A stretch of 64,000 nucleotides of DNA from Zingiber officinale (GCF_018446385.1 NC_055990.1:23441058-23505057), one strand, 5' to 3'; counted from the first letter of the stretch, positions 14,401 to 25,589 are shown. Translations and numbers: made by a program. Notes: a model not told the origin generated them from the letters alone.

Positions 14401-14852
14401 AAGGTAAGAGATCTCAGTTTGCCATAAGATTTTCCATAATCTGAGTTCTAAAAATCTCTTCAAGGATTTTGAAATGGAATGAGATAGCATGCACTTCAAA
14501 AACTAATCAAGCGAACTTCTGAGGTGTACAGTTTGTTGCCCCCAGTTTCAGTATATAGTTTCTTACTGTTGCAAATGCAGCAAAACCTATTCAGATTCGC
14601 AAGTCAAGAGACAGAAAAGGAATCCAATTTGCATAACCCTTTTGGAAACATCAGGAATAACATAAACTAGATTTTAACATTTCATCTTTTTTTTTGATTC
14701 AGTATATAGTTTCTTATTGTTTCAGTAATATAACAAGCCGCATAAAGGCATACCTGCAGGAGTAATTGTTAGATTCAATTTTGTATCGCTGAGAACTGAC
14801 TGATCTCTCTCTTAATAGTCTCCGATACGTTTAATATCCATGGAGCTATGGT
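11431..14852. other. Intergenic region downstream of the PORR gene, with weak splice-like signals on the - strand
   Basis: I recognise no gene. On the - strand, a donor-like CTGCAG|GTATGCC lies just after the PORR stop (about 14756). Two short open segments have plausible borders: about 12495 down to 12430 (acceptor TGTTTCAG, donor GTACTT), and about 12070 down to 11957 (acceptor CTTGAACAG, ending in TGA). Their phases do not join directly, so a spliced 3' UTR, a small unknown gene or chance are all possible. A poly-A run sits near 12652-12674. Confidence 0.35.
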
Positions 14853-16331
14853 TCACCAGGCTTCCAACTCTCCAACACCTTCAACAACACCAGTGGAGGC
14901 AGCTTTCTTTACCCAAAATTCTTCGACTTCAATTTCCGTAATCCCATCACTAGTCCAATTCCTAATCTCCTCCCAGTCTTCCCCAATCCCAGACTCAAAC
15001 AGGTTGGCAAAATCATCATCCTCATTGCCTTCTTCCTCCTCCTCGTCGTCCTCTTCCTCTTCCACAGAGTCCGCATGGTCACTGTATCCAACATCTTTTC
15101 TCCTCTCCCTCCTCATCTTCTTCCCCTCCCTAACCAACTCCATCAACCTCCTCTTCTCCTCCAGCAGCTCGTCCTCCACTAACAGCTTCCCCTTGTCGTC
15201 ATAAGCCTCCATCAAGAACACCGAGTGGCGCACCCCCTTCACACTCACGTAGAACAACTCAGGGTGGCGGACCAGCAACGCCCTCAGCCGGTTGGGCAGC
15301 CCGAAGTCCTTCCTCAGGTGCGTCAAGTGGTCCACCAAGGTGCGCTTCTCCACCGTCATTCCCAGCACCTCTCGCACCACCGCGCACGCCCTCTTCTCAG
15401 CCTCTTCAGGCGACAACCAACGGCTCTGTTCTTCTCCTCGATCGGCCGTAACCGCATAGGGGGAGACGTCGGGCATCTCGCGCAGGCGAATTAGGTAATC
15501 ACGGTGACGGCGCTTGAGATTGAGGCCGCGGCGAAGGGGGAGGTGCTTAAAGCGCGAAGGGCGATCGATGATGGGGCGGCGGTCTTCGCAGGACAGAGGC
15601 GGGCGGAAGGAAGGAAAAGGGACGGCGAGGGCGTCGTCCCAGGCGACGAGCTGGAGTGCGCGGCCGTACGATGTGTCGACGGTGCGGAAACGGTCGGGGT
15701 GGGAATTGCAGAGATGCGAACGGAAGTTCGGGGGGAGGCCAAGGTCAGGGGCGAGGTGGACGAGCTTGGAGAGGAGGAGGGATCGGCGAGGGGAGAGCAT
15801 GAGTAGGCGTTGGAGTTTTGAGGCGAGGGCAGAGGTCAGGTGGGAGCGAGCAAGGGACTCGCGAGCGGCGAGATCCTCGGCGGCAGGGGTGAGGGCAACG
15901 GAAAGGAGGTCGGAGGGGGAGCGGAGGATGCGGAAGAGGGCTGGGTAGCGGAGGACCATAGAGAGGAGGGAGCGGGAGGGGGGAAGGCCGAGGTAGGGGC
16001 GGCAGCGGGAGAGGATGCGGAGGGGGAGGAAGTGGCGGGGTTTGGAGAGGAGTAGGGTCTTGAGCTTGCGGGCGAAGCGGAGGCGGCTGTGCTTGGATGC
16101 GTTGCGGTCGAGCGGGGGGAAGCGGACGATCTTGGAGGAGGAAGCGGTGACGGTTAAAGGACGAGGAAATTTCCGTCCTGTGGTGGTGGTGGTGGTGGTG
16201 CGGTATGAGAAGGAAGTGGAGGAGGAGGGAATGATGGTGGCCGGGAGGAAGGAGGACTTGAGAAATGGGGAAATGCAAGGGTCCGCACTCAATCTCGGTG
16301 GGCTGAGAACAGGAAGGGCAACGAGCGCCAT
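14853..16331 (-). CDS. PORR-domain protein (plant organelle RNA recognition, WTF family)
   Basis: PORR proteins bind group II introns and promote splicing in chloroplasts or mitochondria. The 492-residue frame is a single intact exon. It starts at the first ATG (16331, good context GCCATGG) and ends in TGA at 14853-14855. The first ~60 residues are rich in Ser, Thr, Pro and Arg, with a TTTTTTT run, and look like an organellar transit peptide. The PORR domain spans roughly residues 65-395, with blocks such as LLLSKPRHFLPLRIL, LPPSRSLLSMVLRYPALF and ELFYVSVKGVRHSVFLMEAY. The C-terminus carries a basic stretch (REGKKMRRERRK) then a long Glu/Asp tract at about residues 425-455. Codons are GC-rich, unlike the AT-rich flanks, as in many monocot genes. 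WTF1, WTF9 and RPD1 are the characterised relatives; I cannot say which one is the ortholog or which organelle is the target. Confidence 0.88.
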   Translation of the reverse strand: MALVALPVLSPPRLSADPCISPFLKSSFLPATIIPSSSTSFSYRTTTTTTTGRKFPRPLTVTASSSKIVRFPPLDRNASKHSRLRFARKLKTLLLSKPRHFLPLRILSRCRPYLGLPPSRSLLSMVLRYPALFRILRSPSDLLSVALTPAAEDLAARESLARSHLTSALASKLQRLLMLSPRRSLLLSKLVHLAPDLGLPPNFRSHLCNSHPDRFRTVDTSYGRALQLVAWDDALAVPFPSFRPPLSCEDRRPIIDRPSRFKHLPLRRGLNLKRRHRDYLIRLREMPDVSPYAVTADRGEEQSRWLSPEEAEKRACAVVREVLGMTVEKRTLVDHLTHLRKDFGLPNRLRALLVRHPELFYVSVKGVRHSVFLMEAYDDKGKLLVEDELLEEKRRLMELVREGKKMRRERRKDVGYSDHADSVEEEEDDEEEEEGNEDDDFANLFESGIGEDWEEIRNWTSDGITEIEVEEFWVKKAASTGVVEGVGELEAW

Positions 16332-16439
16332 GGCCGCCGTAAAGAAGAGGATCGACAGCCGTGAGATGCCGGAGAAGAGGTACACGCGACTTAGAAGGCG
16401 GCGCAGCGCGTCGGAGTCGGACGCCTGCTATTCTGCGAC

Positions 16440-16470
16440 GGAGAAAGGGGATAGATATTTATGCACAGGA
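16440..16470 (-). promoter_or_regulatory. Possible TATA element of the PORR gene
   Basis: Read on the - strand, GCATAAATATCTATCCCC lies about 120-130 bp upstream of the ATG at 16331, a suitable distance for a TATA box with a short leader. Support is positional only. Confidence 0.3.
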
Positions 16471-16583
16471 AAAATTCAGACAGAATTTCAAAATGCCCCG
16501 CAAAGTTTACCTAATTATTTAAAATATCTCTGGAAAAGTCTTAACACAGATACCTAAATTTAATAACAAATGTAGAAAGGGAA

Positions 16584-17657
16584 ACAAGAGTGTAATCGAG
16601 TAGAGTCGAGTTGAATTCTTGAATGTTTAAATTTAGATCGTTTATAATTGAATTGAGCTCAAGTTGTATTTAACGAATATATTTATTGCTCACGAACTTA
16701 TTCGAGCTTTTATCGAACCTAAACTAATTTAATAAATATAAATTATAAATTTAAATATTTATTAAAAATAAAATTATATCTTATTATTATTATTATTTTA
16801 TTAAATATCTTCCCCCTTTACTAACTAACTTTGGTGAAGCCTAAAATGAATTTACGTTAATATCTTTTTTTCTATTCACACTAAAAATAATTCCAAGATT
16901 TATTAGTAATTCCACAAGTGAAACAATCAGTGATCTAGAGTTCGAGACTCGGCTGCGGCATATTATTATGAATTTTTCTCATTATTAATTTTCTCTGGTT
17001 GTTTTATATAAAAATATATAGTTCTCTATGATCAAAAAAGCTTCTATAAATATTTTAGGCCGACAATGTTAAAAAATATATTTTTCTTAGTTTTTTTGAC
17101 TAAGATAAGTATAATATTAAATTAAATTAATTTTTTCATAGGGAAACCGTAAGTGACACTCGAAAATCCAAACATTCGAATTTTCAAAGACCCAAATAAT
17201 TCAGATTTTCAAAAGTCAAGTACTTTACCCTAATGACTCTACTAATGACTATACTTTAGTATTTTAATACTAAAATACTTTAATTAATATAATTTCATTA
17301 TAAATGGTGAATGTGATTTTAATGTATTATATTACACACGCGAAGCGTGTGCACGATCACTAGTATTTAGAGAAAATTATAATATTCTTATTGAAATTTA
17401 TAATTTTATTCTAATCAATAAATTTAATATATTTATTAGTGTAAAATCTATAAATTTAATATTAAAATTATTATGTTTTTTATTTAAAAGTTTATCTATG
17501 AGCTTAACGAACATGTTCACGAGCTAACGAGTCAAATATTGTAAAGCTTGAACTTGATTTGTTTATTTTAACGAGCTTCATTAAACTAGCTCAAACGAAC
17601 TTTTATCGAATCAAGATTCGAATATTTCATGAGCGACTTGATTCATTTACACCCTTA
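16584..17657. mobile_element. hAT-like non-autonomous transposon (MITE type), interrupted
   Basis: The left end (GAGTGTAATCGAG...) and the reversed right end (AAGGGTGTAAATGAATC...) are related inverted repeats. Both continue into the GAGCTC/ACGAACTT/ATTCGAGC-type sequence common in plant hAT-derived elements. Flanks AAAGGGAA (16576-16583) and AAAAGGAA (17657-17664) could be an 8-bp target duplication with one mismatch. No transposase is encoded. The middle contains a separate Helitron-like end. Confidence 0.5.
17225..17364 (+). mobile_element. Helitron-like 3' terminus inside the hAT-like element
   Basis: A perfect 7-bp stem CACACGC-GAA-GCGTGTG (17335-17351) is followed after eight bases by CTAG at 17360-17363 and then T. 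This matches the plant Helitron 3' end: a short GC hairpin close to CTRR, inserted before T. A TCTACTA stretch near 17237 might be the 5' end, giving a very short element, but that boundary is weak. Confidence 0.5.
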
Positions 17658-18836
17658 AAAGGAAGAGTGAATTGGGAGAAAAGATTGGGAAAAAAAATCT
17701 GATTTTGTCCCTATACTTCACTCACTCCTTGTCTGAATTTAATCCTCTTCTTTTTTATGTGCCAAATACATCCCTTATCTTTGAAAAAAAACATCCCAAA
17801 ATCTTGTCTCACGTTAGTTACTAACTAAGGAATGTCTTATTTCTTAAAATTAGATCTAGAACCCTAATCACACTTATTCCCCCGCCCCCTCTTCTTCATG
17901 GGGTTCTCTCAAAATCTTCTTAAACCATTGATTTTTACATGTTTAAATTTGTGTTTCAAAATTGACACTGGGATGAAGTCTCATCCACTCTTAGTCTCCG
18001 ACATAAAATTTATGTAAAACCTTTTGTTGTTTCAAATTACCATGTGTGTTGTGTTCTGAGTTCAGACAGAGAGCCAACGATAGAACCCACATAACAAAGT
18101 CCCAACCTCTGAAGTTCCTACTGTTAGCCACCGTCATTTCGTGTTTTGTGTCATGTGTTAAATCTGCACCGCTCTCTACTCCTTTGTTGTCGCTAGGTTT
18201 GTATTGAGACTCTATTTTTCTTTTCTTTCACTGGTTTCTTTCCCTTTTGTTGGCAAATTTGACTATTTAATATATATATTCAAGAAAAGAAATGGGTTGG
18301 AAGTGAAAAGAATTGTGAGAAAAAACTGGCGATTGGAAGGAGTTATATAGGGGAAAGGTGTGAAAATATGACTTTTTTTATTCTTAATTTTTTGCTTTAC
18401 TTGGGTCCAATCAAAGTAAGTGGCAAAAATAAGTACATAATTAGCTTCAATTCAAGGTTTAGTTCCATAATGTCATAGTTATGAAGGCTCTGTAGATTTT
18501 GTTTGCTGCTGTTGGTACAACTATTTTCTTTTTCCAATTTATTACCACTTTGTATATATTCTGATTCCTAAATTTAAAATTTATGAGAATAATTTTATTT
18601 ATGTAGTTAGTTGCTGGATTTATTTTTTGTCTATAAATCTGACTATTATTATTGCTTTATTTTTGGATGTAATTAATTACTGGATTTACATTAAGTGCAA
18701 GTGGTGTTGGTTTATAGCTAGATGAAACAAACATTATCTGAAATTCACACCATATAATGGTAATGTTTATACATTTAAAGCTTCGCCACTTTTAGTTTTG
18801 TCAATTGGATGATATTTTGGATAAGTTTGTTGAGGT
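17658..18836. other. 5' terminal region of the MULE, non-coding
   Basis: From about 17690 this is the left terminal inverted repeat and leader of the Mutator-like element. The segment around 17700-17840 is the reverse complement of the segment near 21590-21930 (for example CCTCTTCTTTTTTATGTGCC against GGCACATAAAAAAGAAGAGG). No coding sequence is seen before the transposase remnant. Confidence 0.5.
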
Positions 18837-20760
18837 GTGAATTATTTGTATACAGGCTCTATTGGGGAGCAATCTTGTATTTCGATCAAATTGTACTACA
18901 ATGGTATGATGGAAACTAGTAGGAAGAAGAAAGTATATAGAGGTAGGAGTGTTAAATTTTTTGATTATGTCAATATGGAGAAGATGGGAATGATTGAACT
19001 CTATGGGTTTGCTGAAGAAGTAGGATGTACAGAGAAAGCTAGCTTCAGATTTTGGCACAAAATTGGAAGAACTTTATGTAATAGGAGATAGTTGGACAAT
19101 GATGAAACTGCACTTGATATTAGGAATCATACTCCTAGAAACTTTGAAGTAGAAATTTATATAGAACATATTGATGTTGTTACAATCAATCAAATAGATC
19201 TTCCTAATGGTTTAGAGAAAGCAAAAGGCCTTGAAGTGATGATAAATGGTAGCAAGAGTGAGGAAGACAATGATGAAGAAGATGCAGATAAATTTTATGA
19301 TAATAACTTTGGTGTTGAGGAAGATGATGAATTGTTTGACAAATTCATTGATCGGGTGTTGAGGAAGATGATGAATTGTTTGACAAATTCATTGATGGGG
19401 GGTCTAGGAAATCAGGGAGACATTTTTGATGAGTTGTTGTCAATAATGCAATGAGATGAAGGGGATGATGACTGTGTAGATAGTGATGGTTTGGGGGTGT
19501 TGTTGAATCAGAAGAAGATGATGATTCAAAAAGATTTTTGACTTATGACTCGAATGTAGATTTCAAAAATCCTGAATTGAAACTTGGTATGATATTCAGT
19601 TCGAAAGAAGAGACAAAGTTTGCGATAGAAAGACAACATATAAGATGAGGGAAGCTTGTAAGGTTTATCAAGAATGATAAAATTAGACATCGGGGTGAGT
19701 GCAAAATTGAATGCTATGAATGGAATATTCTTGTATCACCAATGAATAAAGATTCTTGTTAGCAAATAAAGACATTGAAATCTACACATAGCAACTGTTA
19801 TTGGAATCGTACTAGTAAAAACATCAGCTCAACCTGGTTGGGTACAACTTTTACAAAGAAATTCAAATCAAATCCTAAGTTGGGGACCAACGAATTCAGA
19901 CAAGATATATGCACTACTTTGAAGGCAAATATTTCAAAGAAACAAGCTTATCTAGCTAAGAGAAAAGCACTTAAGATAATTGAGGGCAGCATATAAGAAT
20001 AATTTAGCAAAATAAGAAATTACTGTGCTAAACTAAAGAGGTATGATGTAGGTATTTAGGTGATTCTAAAGATGATAGAAGATGATGATGGTTTAAGATT
20101 ACAGATACTTTATGTTTGCCTCTCCGCCTGCAAAGAAGGTTTTAAACAGGCATGTAGGCCTGTGATTGGTGTTATGGTTGTTTTATGAAAAGCAAGAATA
20201 GGGTGCAATTATTACTGAATAGGGTAAAGGCTGAGAAATGGAATACTGTAATATGTCCTAAAATTAAGGTGGTGTTGGGAAAGAATCACTTGGAAGCATT
20301 TGGATATAGTCCCATGATATCTGACGAGACACATTATCAAATCATGGGGCCAACCCAGTAGCATTCCGTTGACTTGTGTAGGATGCAATTTGCAATTGTA
20401 GGAAATGGGATTTGACAAGAATCCCTTCCCACATGTTATTTGTGCTATTTAGTGTAAGAGAGAAGATCCAAGAGCTTATGTACATTGCCATTATAGTGTT
20501 GAGACCTACAAACGATGTTATAGTGGATCAATCATGCCCATCAATGGACTGAATTTGTGGCATGAATGTCATTTAATCTCTCCATTGCAAGAGTTGGTAG
20601 GCTAGCAAAATTGAGAAGGTGAGATCCAGATGAATTATTTCAAAACAAACAAAGCTGACAAGTTTGGGAAGAAACAACAAATGTAGGAGTTGTGATGAGA
20701 TTGGTCATAATCAAAGGAGTTGCAAGATACCTAAATCTAGTGATTTAAATACAACATCAC
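18837..20760 (+). pseudogene. MuDR-type transposase remnant lacking the DDE core
   Basis: Pieces appear in the usual order of a plant MULE transposase. An N-terminal PB1-like part (18837-19454) has an in-frame TAG at 19089. A DNA-binding part (about 19560-19995) contains STWLGTTFTKKFKSNPK. A short piece near 20110-20170 resembles LYVCFDACKEGFKxGCRPVIG, which precedes the first catalytic Asp. C-terminal pieces include VKAEKWNTVICPKIK and a CX2CX4HX4C knuckle (CRSCDEIGHNQRSC, near 20680-20725). Between CRPVIG and VKAEKW the catalytic core is missing, and several stops and frameshifts occur. The element cannot make an active enzyme. Confidence 0.75.
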
Positions 20761-21677
20761 ATCAAAGCAAAGGGATAGAGCATGAATTAGTACCATGAGA
20801 ATGTAATGAAATGGAGATAGGTGCACATACACAAATGCAGTTGTGCAATGCAAGATGAAGGAGAGAGAATCATTCCCAAGAAAGAGATAGTGCATGATGC
20901 ATTAATATCAAACGAAAGAGAAAAGTTACAGGTTATCGAATTTTATACATATTAGAAAAGCATAATGTGTATTACTTTGTTCATAGTAATGTATTTTTTG
21001 TTTTCGATTATTATGATTATTTATAGGTTATACGACAAAAGACAACTGGAGTGAAGATTAAGGACAGCTCTAACACGATACCATTAATCAACGTAAGTGA
21101 AATAGAATTGTATTTGATTACTTGTTTTCATTAGATGAATTTTAGTTTCTGAAAATTTTATGTTTCAGGTGAAGCAAATATTCAATGGGCAAAATCATGT
21201 TTTTGTAAAAGGTGGAAAGAACTTTGTGATGTTATCAGGATTATGAGCTTCATTGGACAACCAACAAAAGAAAGCGCAAGCAGAATTGTCAAGTGTATCA
21301 ATTACCAAACAGTGATATTGTAGTTGTTATTTGTATATTTTGGATATTATTTTTGGTTATACTTAATTAGTATTGGTCAAGTGTGTTGGATTTGTTATTG
21401 TTATTTGAATATCAAGCCGACTCTTTTTTTGGTTGAAATATTGATATTATGTTGCTTCTATGTAAATAGTCATGTGTTATTTTTATTCTGATGTACTTTA
21501 TTTTGATTTAATTGATGCACCTTATTTTGGTTTCATGCTTTTCCCCTCATTTTGCGTTGATGTTATTGTTGTAAGATTAATTTTTAGAAAACGAGACATT
21601 CCTTCATCAGCAACTAACATCTAAATAAATAAGGAATGATCATGAGGTATTTTTTAAAAGTTAAGGGATATATTTGG

Positions 21678-21850
21678 AGACCGGATCCTCTGGTCCCTTT
21701 GTCCTGGTCTGCTCCTGGACCGGGACAAGGGGATTGGTGGGAGACAATGATCTCTACCTGTTAATAGGTGGGGGCACATTGTCTCCCACCAATACAAAGG
21801 TTGGACTATGAATTAGTCCAGTTTTTACGGATCAGAAGATCCATCCCCAT
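21678..21850. mobile_element. Small MITE (about 173 bp) inserted in the MULE right terminal repeat
   Basis: Comparison with the intact inverted repeat and with the tandem copies downstream shows an extra block here. It is flanked by ATATTTGG (21670-21677) and GTATTTGG (21851-21858), an 8-bp near-perfect duplication. Near its ends are GGATCCTCTGGTCC and GGATCAGAAGATCC, inverted repeats of each other with two mismatches. The family is not identified; an 8-bp duplication would fit hAT. Confidence 0.65.
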
Positions 21851-21941
21851 GTATTTGGCACATAAAAAAGAAGAGGGATTAAGTTGGGACAATGAGTAAA
21901 CTAGAGGGACGAAGTCAGATTTTTCAGACACTCCTATGTCC

Positions 21942-22135
21942 GCAACTAATGTCCAAATAAATGGAGGGACAATCTTGGAATATTTTTTAAAAGTTAAAAG
22001 ATGTATTTGACACATGAAAAAGAAGAGGGATTAAGTTGGCAACTAATGTCCAAATAAATGGAGGGACAATCTTGGGATATTTTTTAAAAGTTAAAAGATG
22101 TATTTGACACATGAAAAAGAAGAGGGATTAAGTTG
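21942..22135. repeat. Tandem duplication, 2 x 97 bp, of MULE terminal repeat sequence
   Basis: Copies 21942-22038 and 22039-22135 both begin GCAACTAATGTCCAAATAAA. They derive from the inner part of the MULE terminal repeat that also occurs at 21620-21670 and 21850-21900. Confidence 0.85.
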
Positions 22136-22159
22136 GGACATAGAGTAAATTAGAGATAC

Positions 22160-23360
22160 GAAATTAGGTTTTAAACAAAGGTCTCTCCTTGTATATGGAT
22201 TCAATAAATTATTTAAGATAAAAAATTGGAATTGTTTTTAAAGAGATTGGTAATGATGAAACGGTTTGAAAGTTTCAACGGGTAGTTATCTGTATTTATG
22301 CTAAATTTAATGTTCGCCAGTGAAGTTTTAGGAAATTGTTAAATTTTCATTTTAAAAAACAATTACAAGTTGCATCATGATAGGTTTAAGAATTCTTTAA
22401 TCTTCGATAGTAATTCAAAAAATAAACTTATGACCGAAGGATTTATCAACATAGAATATAATAATTAACACAAATTTCTATGGTTGCATATTAATAGAGG
22501 ATTTAGAATTAGAACTCGTTAATTTAATATTATTTGTGTTGATTTATAAGAAGAGACATAATGACAAAAATAAATTTTCAGAATGATGACTGTTTATATA
22601 AATTAATGAAACAATATTTCTGTTCTCAAATCTATCCTTATCTGCCACAAAAACTTTTGACTCTCCCGATTTCTCAAATTGAAATCACAATTAACACCTA
22701 CGAAACACAAAATAAAGTTTTAAAATGTTTTTCGTGTCATAAAAATTGAATATGAAAATGAACAGCATGAACATCGATAAATACGAAGGAAAGAAGAATA
22801 AGATGAAATACATAAATTGTCCACCTTGCAAGTTAAAATTCTTCTTGAATATAAAAATGAAAGGCGTGAACATCTATAAATATGAAGGAAAGAAGAATAA
22901 GATGAAATACATAAATTGTCCACTTGCAAGTTAAAATTCTTCGATTCTTTTCCTAGAATCTTCTTTAGACCGTTTGAAGGTAAATATACATAGTAAATTT
23001 GATAATACTCATCACTTAATATGCGACCTCCTAAATTTAAAATCCTAAATCCACCCATAATTTTAGCAATGACAATCAACCACGGTTAGTCACAATAGAA
23101 ATGCGTATGAATATAATTAATGTTAATAAATTAATTTATATGGTTAGAATCTCTAATTTCTATCCACCACCTATAATTCTTTGGGGACTCTAAAATTTTC
23201 ACTATTTTTCTTCTGCTCAAATTTGTTTATAGGTGGAGAAAACTCTCCATTAGAAGAAAAGATAAAGTTGTCATGTTAGTGGTTCTTTCAAGATAGCTGT
23301 ACACTTTCTGAAACAGAGTAAACCACAGATACATTTATCTTAGAGTAATTGACTTTTGTA
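22160..23360. other. AT-rich intergenic DNA with a 99-bp tandem duplication
   Basis: I see no supported gene. The only clear structure is two 99-bp copies at about 22751-22849 and 22850-22941. Each holds GAAGGAAAGAAGAATAAGAT (starting 22785 and 22884) and ends near CAAGTTAAAATTCTTC. Confidence 0.55.
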
Positions 23361-23765
23361 CGAGGAAGGTTAGTATCCGTTAAAATTTGATGTTAAAATC
23401 TATTAAAATAACCATTCATAAAATATCAATTATAAGAAATGAGAACGTGGTAACGTGCTCATATTCCCTATTATTCTTAATGAAAAAGTCCATTATATCT
23501 TAGGTTATTTTTTTTTTATAAAAGGTACGTTCAAGGATCATTCAAGGAAAGAGATGTAGAAGGAGACAATGAGAGAGGAAGAAGAACATCTGAGACGATG
23601 AGATTTAGTTCGTAGAATTACGGAGAACTTTCCGATCCTGTGATGATTCTTCCGAGAGTAAGTCCCACCTTCATCGATTGTAGATCTACGGGAGATCGAT
23701 ATAAGTATTTAATTGTTTTGTATAATTAATAGATATAATTCCTTCATTGGTATAAGAGCATTAGG
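23360..23765 (+). mobile_element. Possible LTR end and degenerate primer-binding site of an old LTR element
   Basis: AATTCCTTCA followed by TTGGTATAAGAGCATT (about 23745-23765) resembles the end of a copia LTR followed by the initiator-Met tRNA primer site TGGTATCAGAGC, with one change. The LTR start is not determined. This may be the 5' end of the element that carried the open frame at 25060-25563. Confidence 0.35.
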
Positions 23766-25059
23766 AATTATATCTTTTAATGATTTCTCATTGTTGATCA
23801 CGCTGCAACGAGTCACGAAGGTGACTTTTGAATGGAAATCTCCGTGCTTCTGTAGCCGACGGTTTGGTCGATGCAAAGGAGGGCCAACGACTGCATTAAA
23901 GCAGCAGGAGACTAGTGATAGGGTCGTTGGTCAGCGATTGAATCGTCGCCGGTGATAGCACTACTGTTCGGTAGTGCACTGGGCTAAAATCGCGACAGGG
24001 TCGCGATTTCCATCTGAACTGGGCTCATGCCGCGAGGATATGCCGACAATGGCGTTCTATGGCCGGAGATGGCGTCCCGTCTGGCCGGCGATGTGTTGGT
24101 AGTTGGGATGGGCAGAACAAAAGCAGGCGACCTTGTCGAACCGAGAGCGACCAAAGCCTGGTGCCGGAAAGGACCAGCGACCTTCCCTATAGGTCGGCAA
24201 GAGGCTGGTATGGTAGGTGACCGCGTCTATCGGGGTTGCACGGTTGAAGTGGTGTGGGTAGCCGTAGCGTGCGGCGGAGAAATCGCTGAGGCGAAAAAAA
24301 AAAAAAAAAAGGGACAGTGATGACAAAGCTCAATGCTTCGTGAGATATTTCTTTTACTCTTTTTTTCTCTTTCTATTCATGCAATGAATTTTATAAATAA
24401 AAAAAACATGCACCCTTGATATTTTGCCCATGCATGCTTCATGTAGCATTAATATTATTTGAATGCATGCATTAATTAATTAGAAAATAGATTTTCGATC
24501 ATGCATTAATATTATTTGAATGCATGATAATTAATGGAGTAATCAATTTTGGTCCAATTAAATTTGATAAATCATTATTTGATTTAACCAAATTAGGTTG
24601 ATTCAAATCAGAATTAATTTAGATTGATTAATTGGATTTAGACTAAAAATGATCAAATGACCATATATATTTTATTGGGTCTAAATTGATCAATTGGATT
24701 AGATTTGTTCTAATGAATCAGAGTTACACCAATGAGCATTGATTTGATCAAACGGACCTGAGTTTGATCAATAAATCTGAAATTAGTTGAAATGAGCTTA
24801 GATTAAACAATAACATAACATAAGTACAGTAATTCCCTGTCCAATTAGATCGGTTCCAATTGAGGACAATGGAGCAAGCTTAGGATCTGGATTCTCGATC
24901 AACGGGTATAATGGGTCAGTAAACTTAGGCTCCTGAAAATCGAGAAGATTTATTTTTCTTGATTTATTATGTTGATTCTATGCCTGTATAAATTGAATTA
25001 AGCCGATTTTGTACTGGTTAGTCAATTTTGTACTGACTTATTTAATTTCAATTTTTCAG
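23766..25059. other. Non-coding leader-like region
   Basis: A GC-richer block (23800-24300) ends in a poly-A run at about 24293-24310. It is followed by AT-rich sequence with many ATTGATTTGATC-like words. Open frames here are short and unlike known proteins. If the site at 23745 is a primer-binding site, this is the untranslated leader of a retroelement. Confidence 0.35.
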
Positions 25060-25563
25060 ATGACACGGACAATTACTACATTGACTTGTCATGAAGTACG
25101 GTGGAACCAGCTGAGGGAAGAAACTCAGGAGATAGAGTATAACTTTGTTTATGGAGTCGACGGATACGTTAGACGACTTGATGACCTATTTTGGAAACTT
25201 GAGAGAGAAGAGTTTCCAGTCCTGAATAGTTATAGGATCTGAGCTTTGACGCGTTCATTGCCAGAGCATCCTAAGTTCATAGTAGACTATATATGGGGGT
25301 GTCATGAAGGACGCGTCACATATTCAGAATTATGTGAGGAACTACTTTATCATATAGCTGAAGAGGATCCTGAAGAGTTCAAAGAGGACCCGGAAATGAT
25401 CGAGGAAGATCTAGAAGAGGATCCGATTGTGGATTCGATGGAGAATCCTAAAGTTGCGCCACTTGAGATTACCCCAAATGAATCCAGGCTGACAGGGATA
25501 ATGTTGGCTACTGCTCTAGTGTCGGTCTTAGCGGGAGTGGTGGTAGCCTATCTAGTTTATTAG
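25060..25563 (+). pseudogene. Unrecognised retroelement-associated ORF with C-terminal membrane segment, one in-frame TGA
   Basis: I do not recognise this family. From the ATG at 25060, just after a TTTTTCAG acceptor-like tract, the frame runs 167 codons to TAG at 25561, broken only by TGA at 25240-25242. The first part has TLTCHEVRWNQL and YGVDGYVRRLDDLFWKLE. The second has RSLPEHPKFIVDYIWGCHEG and ELCEELLYHIAEEDPEE, then an acidic stretch, and ends in a hydrophobic segment (GIMLATALVSVLAGVVVAYL) as in a tail-anchored protein. The TGA could be a CGA (Arg) codon changed by C-to-T at a CpG. It sits between a possible primer-binding site upstream and a copia LTR that starts at 25590, so it probably belongs to a non-autonomous LTR element. 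Function unknown. Confidence 0.45.
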
Positions 25564-25589
25564 AATTCTGTTATTATTATTGTCGTTAT

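Larger units (their letters stand above)
17690..22160 (+). mobile_element. Degenerate Mutator-like element (MULE) with long terminal inverted repeats
   Basis: Long inverted repeats (about 17690-17845 and 21590-21935) flank a decayed MuDR-type transposase. The right repeat is broken by a MITE (21678-21850) and partly re-duplicated in tandem (21942-22135). I could not identify a 9-bp target duplication with confidence. Confidence 0.7.

Noticed and set aside
15745..16278. His/Pro-rich open frame overlapping the PORR gene on the same strand
   Set aside because: It is a shifted-frame shadow of a GC-rich exon with simple-sequence codons; the PORR frame has clear family motifs.
16015..16557. 180-codon frame on the + strand
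   Set aside because: Antisense shadow of the PORR 5' exon; no family resemblance.
24027..24320. 97-codon frame ending in a lysine run
   Set aside because: The lysines come from a poly-A tract; no homology recognised, and it lies in a GC-rich non-coding block.
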